A stretch of DNA of 64,000 nt from Streptococcus oralis subsp. dentisani (GCF_002096335.1 NZ_NCUW01000030.1:124001-188000); one strand, 5' to 3'; counted from the first letter of the stretch, positions 36,727 through 47,441 are shown. The notes: generated from the sequence alone by a model not told the origin. A program made the numbers and translations.

Positions 36727-37836
36727 ATGAAGTACAAACGAATCGTCTTTAAGGTAGGGACTTCCTCCTTAACAAATGAAGACGGGAGTTTATCAAGGAG
36801 TAAAGTAAAGGCAATTACCCAGCAATTGGCTATGCTGCATGAGGCTGGACATGAGTTGATTTTAGTGTCATCTGGGGCAGTTGCCGCTGGATTTGGAGCT
36901 TTGGGTTTTAAAAAACGTCCGACCAAGATTGCAGATAAACAAGCTTCGGCTGCAGTTGGTCAGGGACTTTTGTTGGAGGAATATACAACCAACCTCCTCA
37001 TGCGCCAGATCGTTTCTGCACAAATCTTGCTGACACAGGATGATTTTGTAGATAAACGTCGTTATAAGAACGCCCACCAGGCCTTGTCTGTATTGCTTCA
37101 TCGTGGTGCCATTCCTATCATCAACGAGAATGACAGTGTCGTTATTGACGAACTCAAGGTGGGTGATAATGACACTCTGAGTGCCCAGGTAGCGGCGATG
37201 GTTCAAGCGGATCTTTTGGTTCTCTTGACTGATGTGGACGGTCTCTATACTGGAAATCCCAACTCAGATCCAAGAGCTAAACGTCTTGAGAAAATCGAGA
37301 CTATCAATCGTGAGATTATTGATATGGCTGGTGGAGCAGGTTCTTCAAACGGAACTGGGGGTATGCTAACAAAAATCAAAGCAGCTACGATCGCAACGGA
37401 GTCAGGGGTGCCAGTCTATATCTGCTCTTCCTTGAAATCAGATGCCTTGATTGAGGCAGCTGAAGAAACTAGGGATGGATCCTTCTTTGTTGCGCAAGAG
37501 AAGGGACTTCGTACCCAGAAACAATGGCTGGCCTTCTATGCTCAAAGTCAGGGAACGATTTGGGTAGATGGTGGAGCTGCAGAGGCACTTTCAAAAAACG
37601 GGAAAAGTCTCCTTTTATCAGGCGTGGTAGAAGTGGAAGGAAACTTCTCTTACCACGATATTGTCACAGTGGCTGATAAAGAAACGGGTCAATCTCTTGG
37701 AAAGGGACGTGTCCAATTTGGCGTCTCAGCCCTAGAAGATATGCTCCGTTCTCAAAAAGCTAAGGGAGTCTTGATTCACCGTGATGACTGGATTTCCATC
37801 ACTCCTGAAATCCAGCTGCTCTTTACAGAATTTTAG
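36727..37836 (+). CDS. proB: Glutamate 5-kinase
   Basis: 369 residues. First step of proline synthesis. Amino-acid-kinase domain with [20 protein letters not shown] and NENDSV, and a C-terminal PUA domain (about 275-369). ATG 36727 is preceded by GGAG at 36716-36719; ATG 36706 lies at the predicted transcription start and would add seven residues. Proline feedback usually acts on this enzyme. First gene of proBAC. Confidence 0.97.
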   Translation: MKYKRIVFKVGTSSLTNEDGSLSRSKVKAITQQLAMLHEAGHELILVSSGAVAAGFGALGFKKRPTKIADKQASAAVGQGLLLEEYTTNLLMRQIVSAQILLTQDDFVDKRRYKNAHQALSVLLHRGAIPIINENDSVVIDELKVGDNDTLSAQVAAMVQADLLVLLTDVDGLYTGNPNSDPRAKRLEKIETINREIIDMAGGAGSSNGTGGMLTKIKAATIATESGVPVYICSSLKSDALIEAAEETRDGSFFVAQEKGLRTQKQWLAFYAQSQGTIWVDGGAAEALSKNGKSLLLSGVVEVEGNFSYHDIVTVADKETGQSLGKGRVQFGVSALEDMLRSQKAKGVLIHRDDWISITPEIQLLFTEF

Positions 37837-37845
37837 AGGTGAACG

Positions 37846-39108
37846 ATGGTAAGTACACAAGAACAATTTGAACAGGTACAAGCTGTTAAAAAATCAATCA
37901 ATACTGCCAGTGAAGCAGTGAAAAACCAAGCCTTACTAGCCATGGCTGATCACTTATTGGCTGCTACTGAGGAGATTTTAGCGGCCAATGCCCTTGATAT
38001 GGTAGCAGCCAAGGGGAAAATTTCGGATGTCATGGTGGATCGTCTTTATTTGGATGCGAAACGTATAGAAGCGATGGCAAGAGGGATTCGTGAAGTGGTT
38101 GCTTTACCAGATCCTATCGGTGAAGTTTTAGAAACCAATCATCTTGAAAATGGCTTGATTATCACCAAGAAACGTGTGGCTATGGGGGTTATCGGTATTA
38201 TCTATGAAAGCCGTCCAAATGTGACGTCTGATGCGGCTGCCTTGGCTCTCAAGAGTGGCAATGCAGTCGTTCTTCGTAGTGGTAAGGACGCCTACCAAAC
38301 CGCTCATGCTATTGTCACAGCTTTGAAGAAGGGTTTGGAGACGACTACCATTCATGCAGATGTGATTCAACTGGTGGAAGATACCAGCCGAGAAAGTAGC
38401 TATGCTATGATGAAGGCCAAGGGTTATCTAGACCTTCTTATTCCTCGTGGAGGTGCTGGCTTGATTAATGCCGTGGTTGAAAATGCTATTGTACCTGTTA
38501 TCGAGACAGGAACTGGAATTGTTCATGTCTATGTGGACAAGGATGCCGATGAAGACAAGGCTCTATCTATCATCAACAATGCTAAAACCAGTCGTCCTTC
38601 TGTTTGTAATGCCATGGAGGTTCTCCTCGTTCATGATGACAAGGCAGCAAGCTTCCTTCCTCGCTTGGAGCAAGTTCTGGTTGCAGATCGAAAAGAAGCT
38701 GAACTGGAACCAATTCAATTCCGTCTGGATAGCAAAGCAAGTCAGTTTCTTTCAGGTCGAGTAGCTGAGGCTCAAGACTTTGACACCGAGTTTTTAGACT
38801 ATATCCTAGCGGTTAAGGTCGTGAGCAGTTTAGAAGAAGCGGTTGCGCATATTGAAGCCCATAGTACTCATCATTCGGATGCGATTGTGACGGAAAATGC
38901 CGAAACTGCAGCCTACTTTACAGATCAAGTGGACTCTGCAGCAGTTTATGTCAATGCCTCAACGCGTTTCACTGATGGTGGGCAATTTGGTCTTGGATGT
39001 GAAATGGGGATTTCTACTCAGAAACTGCATGCGCGTGGTCCAATGGGCTTGAAGGAATTAACTAGCTACAAGTATGTGGTTACTGGTGACGGACAGATAA
39101 GGGAGTAA
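37846..39108 (+). CDS. proA: Gamma-glutamyl phosphate reductase
   Basis: 420 residues. Reduces glutamyl-5-phosphate to glutamate semialdehyde. Aldehyde-dehydrogenase fold with the catalytic Cys in [11 protein letters not shown] and IYESRPNVT near the N-terminal third. It starts 9 bases after proB with AGAGGTG. Confidence 0.98.
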   Translation: MVSTQEQFEQVQAVKKSINTASEAVKNQALLAMADHLLAATEEILAANALDMVAAKGKISDVMVDRLYLDAKRIEAMARGIREVVALPDPIGEVLETNHLENGLIITKKRVAMGVIGIIYESRPNVTSDAAALALKSGNAVVLRSGKDAYQTAHAIVTALKKGLETTTIHADVIQLVEDTSRESSYAMMKAKGYLDLLIPRGGAGLINAVVENAIVPVIETGTGIVHVYVDKDADEDKALSIINNAKTSRPSVCNAMEVLLVHDDKAASFLPRLEQVLVADRKEAELEPIQFRLDSKASQFLSGRVAEAQDFDTEFLDYILAVKVVSSLEEAVAHIEAHSTHHSDAIVTENAETAAYFTDQVDSAAVYVNASTRFTDGGQFGLGCEMGISTQKLHARGPMGLKELTSYKYVVTGDGQIRE

Positions 39109-39111
39109 GAG

Positions 39112-39909
39112 ATGAAGATTGGATTTATCGGTTTGGGGAATATGGGTGCTAGTTTGGCTAAGGCTGTTTTGCAGGCCAAGATGGGAGCTCAGATTCTCCT
39201 TGCCAATCGCAGTCAAGCGAAAGTAGATGCTTTCATCGCCAACTTCGGCGGTCAGGCTTCCAGCAATGAAGAAATTTTTACAGAAGCAGACGTGATTTTT
39301 CTAGGAGTAAAGCCAGCCCAGTTTTCTGAACTGCTTGCTCAATATCAGACCATCCTTGAAAAACGAGAAAGTCTTCTTTTGATTTCCATGGCAGCTGGAT
39401 TGACCTTGGAAAAACTGGCTAGACTTCTTCCCAGTCACCACCGAATTATTCGCATCATGCCCAATACTCCAGTGGCTATCGGCCAAGGAGTGATTAGTTA
39501 TGCCATGTCAGCAAATTGTCGTGCTGAGGACAGGGAACTCTTTTGTCAGCTTCTAGTCAAGGCTGGTCTCTTGGTTGAACTTGGGGATGGCTTAATAGAT
39601 GCTGCGACAGGTCTTGCAGGTTGTGGACCAGCTTTTGTCTATCTCTTTATCGAGGCTTTGGCAGATGCGGGTGTACAGACAGGATTGCCACGAGAAATGG
39701 CTTTGAAAATGGCAGCTCAAACAGTAGTTGGCGCTGGACAAATGGTCCTTGAAAGTCAGCAACATCCTGGAGTATTGAAAGACCAAGTTTGTAGCCCAGG
39801 AGGTTCGACTATCGCGGGTGTAGCAAGTCTGGAAGAACATGCCTTTAGAGGTACCGTCATGGACGCAGTTCATCAAGCCTACAAACGAACACAAGAATTA
39901 GGTAAATAA
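39112..39909 (+). CDS. proC: Pyrroline-5-carboxylate reductase
   Basis: 265 residues. Last step of proline synthesis. Rossmann motif GFIGLGNMGASLAKA, IRIMPNTPVAIGQG, and the C-terminal dimer motif VCSPGGSTIAGV. It starts 3 bases after proA. Confidence 0.97.
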   Translation: MKIGFIGLGNMGASLAKAVLQAKMGAQILLANRSQAKVDAFIANFGGQASSNEEIFTEADVIFLGVKPAQFSELLAQYQTILEKRESLLLISMAAGLTLEKLARLLPSHHRIIRIMPNTPVAIGQGVISYAMSANCRAEDRELFCQLLVKAGLLVELGDGLIDAATGLAGCGPAFVYLFIEALADAGVQTGLPREMALKMAAQTVVGAGQMVLESQQHPGVLKDQVCSPGGSTIAGVASLEEHAFRGTVMDAVHQAYKRTQELGK

Positions 39910-39936
39910 GAGGTTGGATGACTCCCAGCCTCTTTT
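39910..39936 (+). terminator. Terminator after proBAC
   Basis: GAGGTTGG (39910-39917) pairs with CCAGCCTC (39925-39932) with one G-T pair, followed by TTTT. Confidence 0.85.
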
Positions 39937-39990
39937 ATGCTCTTTTGAAATCAGAAGACGCAAAAAGATTGTCACAAAAACCTATTTTTT

Positions 39991-39999
39991 TGATAGAAT
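39991..39999 (+). promoter_or_regulatory. Extended -10 promoter of the tmk-holB-yabA-rsmI operon
   Basis: TGaTAGAAT, 31 bases before the tmk ATG. Confidence 0.6.
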
Positions 40000-40029
40000 A
40001 GAAAGTAGAAAAAAAGAAATGAGTTAGAC

Positions 40030-40668
40030 ATGTCAAAAGGATTTTTAGTCTCTCTTGAGGGACCAGAGGGAGCAGGAAAGACCAGTGTTTTAGAGGCTCT
40101 ACTCCCAATTTTAGAGGAAAAAGGAGTAGAGGTGTTGACGACCCGTGAGCCAGGTGGAGTCTTGATTGGAGAGAAGATTCGGGAAGTGATTTTGGATCCA
40201 AGTCATACGCAGATGGATCCTAAAACGGAACTCCTCCTCTATATCGCCAGTCGTAGACAGCACTTGGTGGAAAAAGTTCTTCCAGCACTTAAAGCTGGCA
40301 AGTTGGTCATTATGGACCGCTTCATTGATAGTTCTGTTGCTTATCAGGGATTTGGCCGTGGCTTGGATATTGATGCCATTGATTGGCTCAATCACTTTGC
40401 GACAGATGGCCTTAAACCCGATTTGACCCTCTATTTTGACATTGAGGTAGAAGAAGGGCTGGCTCGCATTGCTGCCAATAGTGACCGCGAGGTCAATCGT
40501 TTGGACTTGGAAGGCTTAGACTTGCACAAGAAAGTTCGTCAAGGTTACCTTTCTCTTCTGGACAAAGAAGGAAATCGCATTGTCAAGATTGATGCGAGTC
40601 TTCCTTTGGAGCAAGTTGTGGATGCTACCAAGGCTGTCTTGTTTGACAGAATGGGCTTGGATAAATGA
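40030..40668 (+). CDS. tmk: Thymidylate kinase
   Basis: 212 residues. Phosphorylates dTMP to dTDP. P-loop [32 protein letters not shown] and the lid region. The stop overlaps holB by 4 bases, as in most Firmicutes. Confidence 0.97.
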   Translation: MSKGFLVSLEGPEGAGKTSVLEALLPILEEKGVEVLTTREPGGVLIGEKIREVILDPSHTQMDPKTELLLYIASRRQHLVEKVLPALKAGKLVIMDRFIDSSVAYQGFGRGLDIDAIDWLNHFATDGLKPDLTLYFDIEVEEGLARIAANSDREVNRLDLEGLDLHKKVRQGYLSLLDKEGNRIVKIDASLPLEQVVDATKAVLFDRMGLDK

Positions 40669-41555
40669 AACAAGAACAACTAAAAGCTTGGCAGCCAGAC
40701 CAGTTTGACCGTTTTGTCCGTATCCTAGAACAAGATCAGCTCAATCACGCCTATCTCTTTTCAGGTTTCTTTGGAAGCTTGGAAATGGCGCAGTTTTTGG
40801 CTAAGAGCCTCTTTTGTACGGATAAAGTAGGCGTTTTACCATGTGAGAAATGCCGAAACTGCAAGCTGATTGAGATGGAAGAATTTCCCGATGTTACCTT
40901 AATTAAGCCGGTCAATCAGGTCATCAAGACAGAACGCATTCGGGAATTGGTGGGTCAGTTTTCTCAAGCAGGGATTGAAAGTCGGCAGCAGGTTTTTATT
41001 ATCGAGCAGGCGGAGAAAATGCATCCTAACGCGGCTAATTCTCTGCTCAAGGTCATCGAAGAACCCCAGAGTGAAGTTTACATTTTCTTCTTGACCAGCG
41101 ATGAGGAAAAAATCTTGCCAACAATCCGTAGTCGGACCCAGATTTTCCATTTTAATAAGCAAGAAGAAAAGCTCATCCATCAATTAGAACAAGCAGGTCT
41201 GGTCAAGAAAAAAGCGACTCTTTTAGCCCAGTTTTGTCAATCACATGCTGAAGCAGAAAAACTGGCAAATCAGGCAAGTTTTTGGACCTTGGTCGATGAG
41301 AGTGAACGCCTACTGACCTGGTTATTAGCCAGGAAAAAAGAAAGTTATCTCCAAGTTGCTAAATTAGCCAGCTTGGCAGATGACAAGGAAAAACAAGATC
41401 AGGTCTTGCGAATCCTCGAAGTGCTCTGTGGACAGGACCTCTTGCAAGCAAGGATTCGACAGATTTTACAAGATTTGCTAGAAGCCAGAAAAATGTGGCA
41501 AGCCAATGTTAGCTTTCAAAATGCCATGGAATATCTGGTCTTGAAAGAAATATAA
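40665..41555 (+). CDS. holB: DNA polymerase III subunit delta'
   Basis: 296 residues. Clamp-loader subunit. AAA+ fold with zinc-binding CEKCRNC, and [21 protein letters not shown]. Delta' does not need ATPase activity. Overlaps tmk by 4 bases; yabA follows after 36 bases. Confidence 0.95.
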   Translation: MKQEQLKAWQPDQFDRFVRILEQDQLNHAYLFSGFFGSLEMAQFLAKSLFCTDKVGVLPCEKCRNCKLIEMEEFPDVTLIKPVNQVIKTERIRELVGQFSQAGIESRQQVFIIEQAEKMHPNAANSLLKVIEEPQSEVYIFFLTSDEEKILPTIRSRTQIFHFNKQEEKLIHQLEQAGLVKKKATLLAQFCQSHAEAEKLANQASFWTLVDESERLLTWLLARKKESYLQVAKLASLADDKEKQDQVLRILEVLCGQDLLQARIRQILQDLLEARKMWQANVSFQNAMEYLVLKEI

Positions 41556-41591
41556 ACTCAATGAAGGATAAAGAAAGGAAAGGGCTGGTTT

Positions 41592-41909
41592 ATGGACAAA
41601 AAAGAATTATTTGATGCACTGGACGATTTTTCCCAACAGTTATTGGTGACCTTGGCCGATGTGGAAGCCATCAAGAAAAATCTCAAGAGCCTGGTAGAGG
41701 AAAATACAGCTCTTCGATTGGAAAATAGTAAGTTGCGCGAACGCTTAGGCGAGGTGGAAGCAGATACACCTGTTAAGGCCAAGCACGTTCGTGAAAGCGT
41801 CCGCCGAATCTATAAAGATGGGTTTCACGTATGTAATGATTTTTATGGACAGCGCCGCGAGCAGGACGAGGAATGTATGTTCTGTGATGAGTTGTTATAT
41901 AGGGAGTAA
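41592..41909 (+). CDS. yabA: Replication initiation control protein YabA
   Basis: 105 residues. N-terminal leucine-zipper coiled coil (about 1-60) and C-terminal zinc-binding CxxC-type end (HVCND ... CMFCDELLY). It binds DnaA and DnaN to limit re-initiation. The tmk-holB-yabA-rsmI order is typical. GAAAGG precedes the ATG. Confidence 0.95.
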   Translation: MDKKELFDALDDFSQQLLVTLADVEAIKKNLKSLVEENTALRLENSKLRERLGEVEADTPVKAKHVRESVRRIYKDGFHVCNDFYGQRREQDEECMFCDELLYRE

Positions 41910-41911
41910 GC

Positions 41912-42790
41912 ATGCAGATTCAAAAAAGTTTTAAGGGACAATCTCCCTATGGCAAGCTTTACCTAGTGGCAACGCCGATTGGCAATCTAGATGACATGAC
42001 CTTTCGTGCTATTCAGACCTTGAAAGAGGTGGACTGGATTGCTGCTGAGGACACGCGCAATACAGGTCTTTTGCTCAAGCATTTTGACATCTCCACCAAG
42101 CAGATTAGTTTTCATGAGCACAATGCCAAGGAAAAGATTCCTGACTTGATTAGTTTTCTGAAAGCGGGACAAAGTATCGCTCAGGTCTCTGATGCGGGTC
42201 TGCCTAGTATCTCAGATCCTGGGCATGATTTGGTCAAGGCAGCTATTGAGGAAGAAATCGCAGTTGTTACCGTTCCAGGTGCTAGTGCAGGAATTTCTGC
42301 TTTGATTGCCAGTGGTTTGGCGCCACAGCCACATATCTTTTACGGTTTCTTACCGAGAAAATCAGGCCAGCAAAAGCAATTTTTCGACTTAAAAAAAGAT
42401 TACCCAGAAACTCAGATTTTCTACGAATCGCCCCATCGTGTAGCGGATACATTGGGAAATATGCTAGAAGTCTACGGTGACCGCTCGGTAGTCTTGGTCA
42501 GGGAATTGACCAAAATCTATGAAGAATACCAACGAGGAAAGATTTCAGAGCTACTAGAAAGTATTGCTGAAACGCCACTCAAGGGCGAATGCCTTCTCAT
42601 CGTTGAAGGCGCCAGTCAGGATGTGGAGGAAAAGGACGACGAGGACTTGTTCTTAGAAATCCAAGCTCGTATCCAGCAAGGTATGAAGAAAAATCAAGCC
42701 ATCAAGGAAGTTGCGAAACTCTACCAGTGGAATAAAAGCCAACTCTACGCTGCCTACCACGACTGGGAAGAGAAACAATTCAACGACTAA
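41912..42790 (+). CDS. rsmI: 16S rRNA 2'-O-methyltransferase RsmI (C1402)
   Basis: 292 residues. Tetrapyrrole-methylase fold: YLVATPIGNLDDMTFRAIQTL, AEDTRNTGLL, SDAGLPSISDPG, VPGASAGISALIASG. Methylates the ribose of C1402 in the decoding centre with RsmH. It starts 2 bases after yabA. Confidence 0.96.
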   Translation: MQIQKSFKGQSPYGKLYLVATPIGNLDDMTFRAIQTLKEVDWIAAEDTRNTGLLLKHFDISTKQISFHEHNAKEKIPDLISFLKAGQSIAQVSDAGLPSISDPGHDLVKAAIEEEIAVVTVPGASAGISALIASGLAPQPHIFYGFLPRKSGQQKQFFDLKKDYPETQIFYESPHRVADTLGNMLEVYGDRSVVLVRELTKIYEEYQRGKISELLESIAETPLKGECLLIVEGASQDVEEKDDEDLFLEIQARIQQGMKKNQAIKEVAKLYQWNKSQLYAAYHDWEEKQFND

Positions 42791-42793
42791 ACA

Positions 42794-42820
42794 GGGAAGT
42801 TTGCCTTCTTCCCTTTTTTT
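42794..42820 (+). terminator. Terminator after rsmI
   Basis: GGGAAG (42794-42799) and CTTCCC (42808-42813) followed by seven T. Confidence 0.8.
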
Positions 42821-42828
42821 GTTATACT
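42820..42828 (+). promoter_or_regulatory. Extended -10 promoter of trmFO
   Basis: TGtTATACT directly after the rsmI terminator. It gives a leader of about 140 bases. Confidence 0.6.
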
Positions 42829-42854
42829 AGTAAAAGAAAAATTAGAAAGATTTG

Positions 42855-42960
42855 TGGGAGTGAAAAAGTCCAGTGGACTTTTTCAGCCTGAGCCAAGAAA
42901 CTCGAAAGCGAAGTAAGTTCGGTTGGCTTTTTCAATGTGAAGCTTGTCCTCACACTCCCA
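42855..42960 (+). repeat. 106-bp structured element in the trmFO leader (MITE/RUP-like or cis-regulatory RNA)
   Basis: Outer stem TGGGAGTG (42855-42862) / CACTCCCA (42953-42960) encloses three hairpins: GAAAAAGTCC / GGACTTTTTC, AGCCAA / TTGGCT with inner pairing, and TGTGA / TCACA. The first two end in T-rich sequence like terminators. The length is near that of the pneumococcal RUP repeat (about 107 bp as I recall), but I cannot confirm membership. It lies wholly in the leader, ending 16 bases before the start codon. Confidence 0.55.
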
Positions 42961-42976
42961 AAGAGGTATTAGTGTC

Positions 42977-44311
42977 GTGTCTCAATCTTATATCAATGTT
43001 ATCGGTGCTGGTTTGGCAGGGTCTGAAGCTGCTTACCAAATCGCAGAACGTGGTATTCCAGTTAAACTCTATGAAATGCGTGGTGTCAAATCAACTCCTC
43101 AGCACAAAACAGACAATTTTGCTGAGTTGGTTTGTTCCAATTCCTTACGTGGGGATGCTTTGACAAATGCCGTTGGACTCCTCAAGGAAGAAATGCGCCG
43201 CTTGGGTTCTGTTATCTTAGAATCTGCTGAAGCTACACGTGTTCCTGCAGGCGGAGCCCTTGCGGTGGACCGCGACGGTTTCTCCCAAATGGTGACCGAA
43301 AAAGTAGCCAATCATCCCTTGATTGAAGTGGTTCGTGATGAAATTACAGAATTGCCAACGGATGTTATTACAGTTGTAGCGACTGGTCCTTTAACCAGTG
43401 ATGCCCTAGCTGAGAAGATTCATGCCCTTAATGATGGGGATGGATTCTATTTCTATGACGCGGCGGCACCTATTATCGATGTCAACACCATCGATATGAG
43501 TAAGGTCTATCTCAAGTCTCGTTATGACAAGGGAGAGGCAGCCTACCTCAATGCTCCCATGACCAAACAAGAGTTTATGGATTTTCATGAAGCTTTGGTC
43601 AATGCGGAAGAAGCACCGCTCAATTCGTTTGAAAAAGAAAAGTATTTTGAAGGTTGTATGCCTATCGAAGTCATGGCCAAACGTGGCATTAAAACCATGC
43701 TTTATGGACCTATGAAACCAGTTGGGCTGGAGTACCCAGACGACTATACGGGGCCTCGTGATGGCGACTTTAAAACACCGTATGCAGTTGTCCAGCTTCG
43801 TCAGGACAATGCAGCTGGTAGCCTCTACAATATCGTCGGTTTCCAGACCCACCTCAAATGGGGAGAACAAAAGCGTGTCTTCCAAATGATTCCAGGTCTT
43901 GAAAATGCTGAGTTTGTCCGTTATGGGGTCATGCACCGCAATTCGTACATGGATTCACCAAATCTTCTCGAACAGACCTACCGTTCTAAGAAACAGCCTA
44001 ATCTCTTCTTTGCTGGTCAGATGACGGGTGTGGAAGGCTATGTTGAGTCAGCAGCTTCAGGCTTAGTTGCGGGTATTAACGCGGCTCGTCTTTTCAAGGG
44101 GGAAAGCGCAGCTATTTTCCCAGAGACCACAGCGATTGGAAGTCTGGCTCATTACATCACTCATGCAGATAGTAAACATTTCCAACCAATGAACGTCAAT
44201 TTTGGGATTATCAAGGAGTTGGAAGGCGAGCGTATCCGTGATAAGAAGGCTCGTTATGAAAAAATTGCAGAGCGTGCCCTTAAGGACTTAGAGGAGTTTT
44301 TAACGGTCTAA
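42977..44311 (+). CDS. trmFO: tRNA m5U54 methyltransferase TrmFO (folate/FAD-dependent)
   Basis: 444 residues. Makes ribothymidine at tRNA position 54 using methylene-tetrahydrofolate and FAD. FAD-binding [19 protein letters not shown] at the N-terminus; catalytic cysteines in [11 protein letters not shown] and [11 protein letters not shown] 42977 is chosen because the protein then begins [12 protein letters not shown] like its relatives and AGAGG lies 10 bases upstream; an in-frame TTG at 42944 would start inside the structured leader. Confidence 0.95.
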   Translation: MSQSYINVIGAGLAGSEAAYQIAERGIPVKLYEMRGVKSTPQHKTDNFAELVCSNSLRGDALTNAVGLLKEEMRRLGSVILESAEATRVPAGGALAVDRDGFSQMVTEKVANHPLIEVVRDEITELPTDVITVVATGPLTSDALAEKIHALNDGDGFYFYDAAAPIIDVNTIDMSKVYLKSRYDKGEAAYLNAPMTKQEFMDFHEALVNAEEAPLNSFEKEKYFEGCMPIEVMAKRGIKTMLYGPMKPVGLEYPDDYTGPRDGDFKTPYAVVQLRQDNAAGSLYNIVGFQTHLKWGEQKRVFQMIPGLENAEFVRYGVMHRNSYMDSPNLLEQTYRSKKQPNLFFAGQMTGVEGYVESAASGLVAGINAARLFKGESAAIFPETTAIGSLAHYITHADSKHFQPMNVNFGIIKELEGERIRDKKARYEKIAERALKDLEEFLTV

Positions 44312-44395
44312 TTTTTTTTGAAAGAATTGCTCATGACACTATAAAAATCTAAGAAATTGTGATAAAATAGGTAGGATGAAAAAAGGAGAGTAAAA

Positions 44396-45133
44396 ATGGC
44401 GAACCCCAAGTATAAACGTATTTTAATCAAGTTATCAGGTGAGGCTCTTGCAGGTGAACGTGGCGTAGGGATTGATATCCAAACAGTTCAAACAATCGCA
44501 AAAGAGATTCAAGAAGTTCATAGCTTAGGTATCGAAATTGCCCTTGTTATTGGTGGAGGAAATCTCTGGCGCGGAGAACCTGCTGCAGAAGCAGGAATGG
44601 ACCGCGTTCAGGCCGATTACACTGGAATGCTTGGGACCGTGATGAATGCTCTTGTGATGGCAGATTCATTGCAACAAGTTGGTGTTGATACGCGTGTGCA
44701 AACAGCCATTGCTATGCAACAAGTGGCAGAACCTTACGTACGTGGACGTGCTCTTCGCCACCTTGAAAAAGGGCGTATCGTTATCTTTGGTGCTGGGATT
44801 GGTTCACCTTACTTCTCAACAGATACAACAGCAGCCCTTCGTGCAGCTGAAATCGAAGCGGATGCCATCCTTATGGCTAAAAATGGGGTCGATGGTGTTT
44901 ACAATGCCGATCCTAAGAAAGACAAGACTGCCGTTAAGTTTGAAGAATTGACCCACCGTGACGTTATCAATAAAGGTCTTCGTATCATGGACTCAACTGC
45001 TTCAACCCTCTCTATGGACAACGACATTGACTTAGTTGTCTTTAACATGAACCAACCAGGCAACATCAAACGTGTCGTATTTGGTGAAAATATCGGAACA
45101 ACAGTTTCAAACAATATCGAAGAAAAGGAATAA
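44396..45133 (+). CDS. pyrH: UMP kinase
   Basis: 245 residues. Converts UMP to UDP; an amino-acid-kinase-fold enzyme. [45 protein letters not shown]. Forms an operon with frr. AAAGGAGAG precedes the ATG; TGTGATAAAAT at 44358-44368 may be its -10. Confidence 0.97.
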   Translation: MANPKYKRILIKLSGEALAGERGVGIDIQTVQTIAKEIQEVHSLGIEIALVIGGGNLWRGEPAAEAGMDRVQADYTGMLGTVMNALVMADSLQQVGVDTRVQTAIAMQQVAEPYVRGRALRHLEKGRIVIFGAGIGSPYFSTDTTAALRAAEIEADAILMAKNGVDGVYNADPKKDKTAVKFEELTHRDVINKGLRIMDSTASTLSMDNDIDLVVFNMNQPGNIKRVVFGENIGTTVSNNIEEKE

Positions 45134-45140
45134 GAAAATT

Positions 45141-45698
45141 ATGGCTAATGCAATTGTAGAAAAAGCTAAAGAGAGAATGACCCAGTCTCACCAATCACTT
45201 GCTCGTGAATTTGGTGGAATCCGTGCCGGTCGTGCCAACGCAAGCTTGCTAGACCGTATCTACGTAGAATACTATGGAGTCGAAACTCCTCTTAACCAAA
45301 TCGCTTCAATTACCATTCCAGAAGCGCGTGTCTTGTTGGTAACACCATTTGACAAGTCTTCATTGAAAGACATCGAACGTGCCTTGAATGCTTCTGATCT
45401 TGGTATTACACCAGCTAATGACGGCTCTGTGATCCGCTTGGTTATCCCAGCTCTTACAGAAGAGACTCGTCGTGACCTTGCCAAAGAAGTGAAGAAGGTC
45501 GGTGAAAATGCTAAAGTGGCTGTCCGCAACATCCGTCGCGACGCTATGGACGAAGCTAAAAAGCAAGAAAAAGCAAAAGAAATCACTGAAGACGAATTGA
45601 AGACTCTTGAAAAAGATATTCAAAAAGTAACAGACGACGCTGTGAAACACATCGACGACATGACTGCCAACAAAGAAAAAGAAATCTTGGAAGTCTAA
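45141..45698 (+). CDS. frr: Ribosome recycling factor
   Basis: 185 residues. Splits post-termination ribosomes with [33 protein letters not shown], and the long C-terminal helix. ATG 45141 is the normal start ([10 protein letters not shown]); the frame is open upstream but only inside pyrH. It lies 7 bases after pyrH. Confidence 0.98.
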   Translation: MANAIVEKAKERMTQSHQSLAREFGGIRAGRANASLLDRIYVEYYGVETPLNQIASITIPEARVLLVTPFDKSSLKDIERALNASDLGITPANDGSVIRLVIPALTEETRRDLAKEVKKVGENAKVAVRNIRRDAMDEAKKQEKAKEITEDELKTLEKDIQKVTDDAVKHIDDMTANKEKEILEV

Positions 45699-45709
45699 AA
45701 ATAAACAGA

Positions 45710-45741
45710 AAAACTCAGTTGGCATTGCTGGCTGAGTTTTA
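45710..45741 (+). terminator. Terminator after frr
   Basis: AAAACTCAG (45710-45718) and CTGAGTTTT (45732-45740). Confidence 0.8.
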
Positions 45742-45757
45742 TTCGAAAGAAGGAAAT

Positions 45758-46612
45758 ATGAATACAAATCTTGCAAGTTTTATCGTTGGACTCATCATCG
45801 ATGAAAATGACCGTTTTTACTTTGTGCAAAAGGATGGTCAGACTTATGCTCTTGCTAAGGAAGAAGGTCAACATACAGTAGGGGATACGGTCAAAGGCTT
45901 TGCCTACACGGATATGAAGCAAAAACTCCGCCTGACAACCATAGAAGTGACTGCAACTCAGGACCAATTTGGTTGGGGAACCGTAACGGAAGTTCGTAAG
46001 GACTTGGGTGTTTTTGTTGATACCGGTCTACCTGATAAAGAAATCGTTGTGTCACTCGATATCCTCCCTGAGCTCAAGGAACTCTGGCCTAAGAAAGGTG
46101 ATAAACTTTACATCCGTCTTGAGGTGGACAAGAAAGACCGTATCTGGGGACTCTTGGCTTATCAAGAAGATTTCCAACGTCTGGCTCGTCCTGCCTACAA
46201 CAACATGCAGAACCAAAACTGGCCAGCCATTGTTTACCGTCTCAAGCTGTCAGGAACTTTTGTTTACCTGCCAGAGAATAACATGCTTGGTTTTATCCAT
46301 CCTAGCGAGCGCTATGCAGAGCCACGTTTGGGGCAAGTCTTAGATGCGCGTGTCATTGGTTTCCGCGAGGTTGACCGCACTCTGAACCTCTCCCTTAAAC
46401 CGCGTTCTTTTGAAATGCTAGAAAATGATGCCCAGATGATTTTGACCTACTTGGAAAGCAATGGCGGTTTTATGACCTTGAATGATAAGTCATCTCCTGA
46501 GGACATCAAGGCAACCTTTGGCATTTCTAAAGGTCAGTTCAAGAAAGCGCTCGGTGGCTTGATGAAGGCTGGCAAAATCAAGCAAGACCAGTTTGGTACA
46601 GAGTTGGTTTAG
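45758..46612 (+). CDS. cvfB: S1-domain RNA-binding protein CvfB
   Basis: 284 residues. Three S1-like RNA-binding domains and a C-terminal winged helix (about 220-284). CvfB affects virulence gene expression in staphylococci and streptococci; its RNA targets are not known. ATG 45758 has AAGGAA upstream; the frame open from 45719 covers the terminator. A separate promoter is not obvious, so read-through from pyrH-frr is possible. Confidence 0.92.
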   Translation: MNTNLASFIVGLIIDENDRFYFVQKDGQTYALAKEEGQHTVGDTVKGFAYTDMKQKLRLTTIEVTATQDQFGWGTVTEVRKDLGVFVDTGLPDKEIVVSLDILPELKELWPKKGDKLYIRLEVDKKDRIWGLLAYQEDFQRLARPAYNNMQNQNWPAIVYRLKLSGTFVYLPENNMLGFIHPSERYAEPRLGQVLDARVIGFREVDRTLNLSLKPRSFEMLENDAQMILTYLESNGGFMTLNDKSSPEDIKATFGISKGQFKKALGGLMKAGKIKQDQFGTELV

Positions 46613-46623
46613 GCTTTCTAGTC

Positions 46624-47181
46624 ATGATAAAGAAACTTGAAGAAATGAGTTTAGAGGAACTCTGGCAACTTTTTCCTATTTTTCTGGTAGAGCATAAATC
46701 AGAGTGGAAAGACTGGTATGAATCGGAAAAAGCAAATCTGAAAAAAATATTGGGTGCAAATGTTATTAAAAGAATAGAACATATTGGTAGCACTGCTATC
46801 CCTAATATTTGGGCTAAGAACATCGTTGATATTCTATTAGAAGTAGGTAGTATAGAGGATTTAGCAAGGGTTAGGGATTTATTGGTGAAAAATGGTTGGC
46901 TAGTGATGTCAGAGAGTCCTAACAGGATTTCGCTAAATAAAGGCTACACAGAGCAGGGCTTTGCCGAGAAGGTTTTTCATCTACATTTGCGACTGATGGG
47001 AGATCATGACGAGATTTATTTTAGAGATTATCTCTGTCAACATCCAGATATCGCCAAAGCGTATCAGGAATTAAAACTGGATTTGTGGAAAAAATTTGAA
47101 CACAATCGTGATGCTTATACAGATGCTAAAACAGATTTTATAAACCACTATGTGTCAGAGGCTAAGTCCAGGAATTTTTAA
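46624..47181 (+). CDS. GrpB/UPF0157-family protein
   Basis: 185 residues. Nucleotidyltransferase-like GrpB fold with IEHIGSTAIPNIWAKNIVDILLEV and HLHLRLMGDHDEIYFRDYL. The family is uncharacterised; some members are fused to dephospho-CoA kinase. A non-canonical first stretch (MSLEELWQLFPIFLVEHKSEW) precedes the domain. The gene reads as more AT-rich than its neighbours, which hints at acquisition. It starts 12 bases after cvfB; no good Shine-Dalgarno is seen. Confidence 0.85.
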   Translation: MIKKLEEMSLEELWQLFPIFLVEHKSEWKDWYESEKANLKKILGANVIKRIEHIGSTAIPNIWAKNIVDILLEVGSIEDLARVRDLLVKNGWLVMSESPNRISLNKGYTEQGFAEKVFHLHLRLMGDHDEIYFRDYLCQHPDIAKAYQELKLDLWKKFEHNRDAYTDAKTDFINHYVSEAKSRNF

Positions 47182-47225
47182 AAATCAGAAAAGTTTTATC
47201 AAAAAAGTCTTGATAGGAGAAAGAA

Positions 47226-47441
47226 TTGAGAAAATCATTTTACACTTGGCTCATGACCGAGCGCAATCCTAAAAGTAACAGTCCAAAAGCCATCCTAGCA
47301 GATCTCGCTTTTGAAGAGTCAGTCTTCCCAAAACACACAGATGATTTTGATGAGGTGAGTCGCTTTTTGGAGGAACATGCCAGTTTCTCTTTTAACCTAG
47401 GAGATTTTGACTCTATCTGGCAAGAATACTTAGAACACTAG
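47226..47441 (+). CDS. YozE/UPF0346-family small protein
   Basis: 71 residues. SAM-like helical domain: [40 protein letters not shown], and FDSIWQEY. Function unknown. Start codon TTG with GGAG 6 bases upstream. It lies just before phoH as in other streptococci. Confidence 0.87.
   Translation: MRKSFYTWLMTERNPKSNSPKAILADLAFEESVFPKHTDDFDEVSRFLEEHASFSFNLGDFDSIWQEYLEH

Noticed and set aside
42855-42960. A tRNA gene, because of the cloverleaf-like fold
   Set aside because: No anticodon arm, T-loop sequence or CCA-type acceptor is present, and the arm lengths do not fit a tRNA.
42944-42976. TTG start for trmFO inside the structured leader
   Set aside because: The extra residues are not shared with TrmFO proteins; GTG 42977 gives the expected N-terminus.
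43406-43936. 176-codon frame on the - strand inside trmFO
   Set aside because: trmFO is certain on the + strand and this frame has no ribosome binding site or recognisable domain.
45360-45776. 138-codon frame on the - strand over frr
   Set aside because: Shadow of frr and its terminator; Phe/Cys-rich composition and no start signal.
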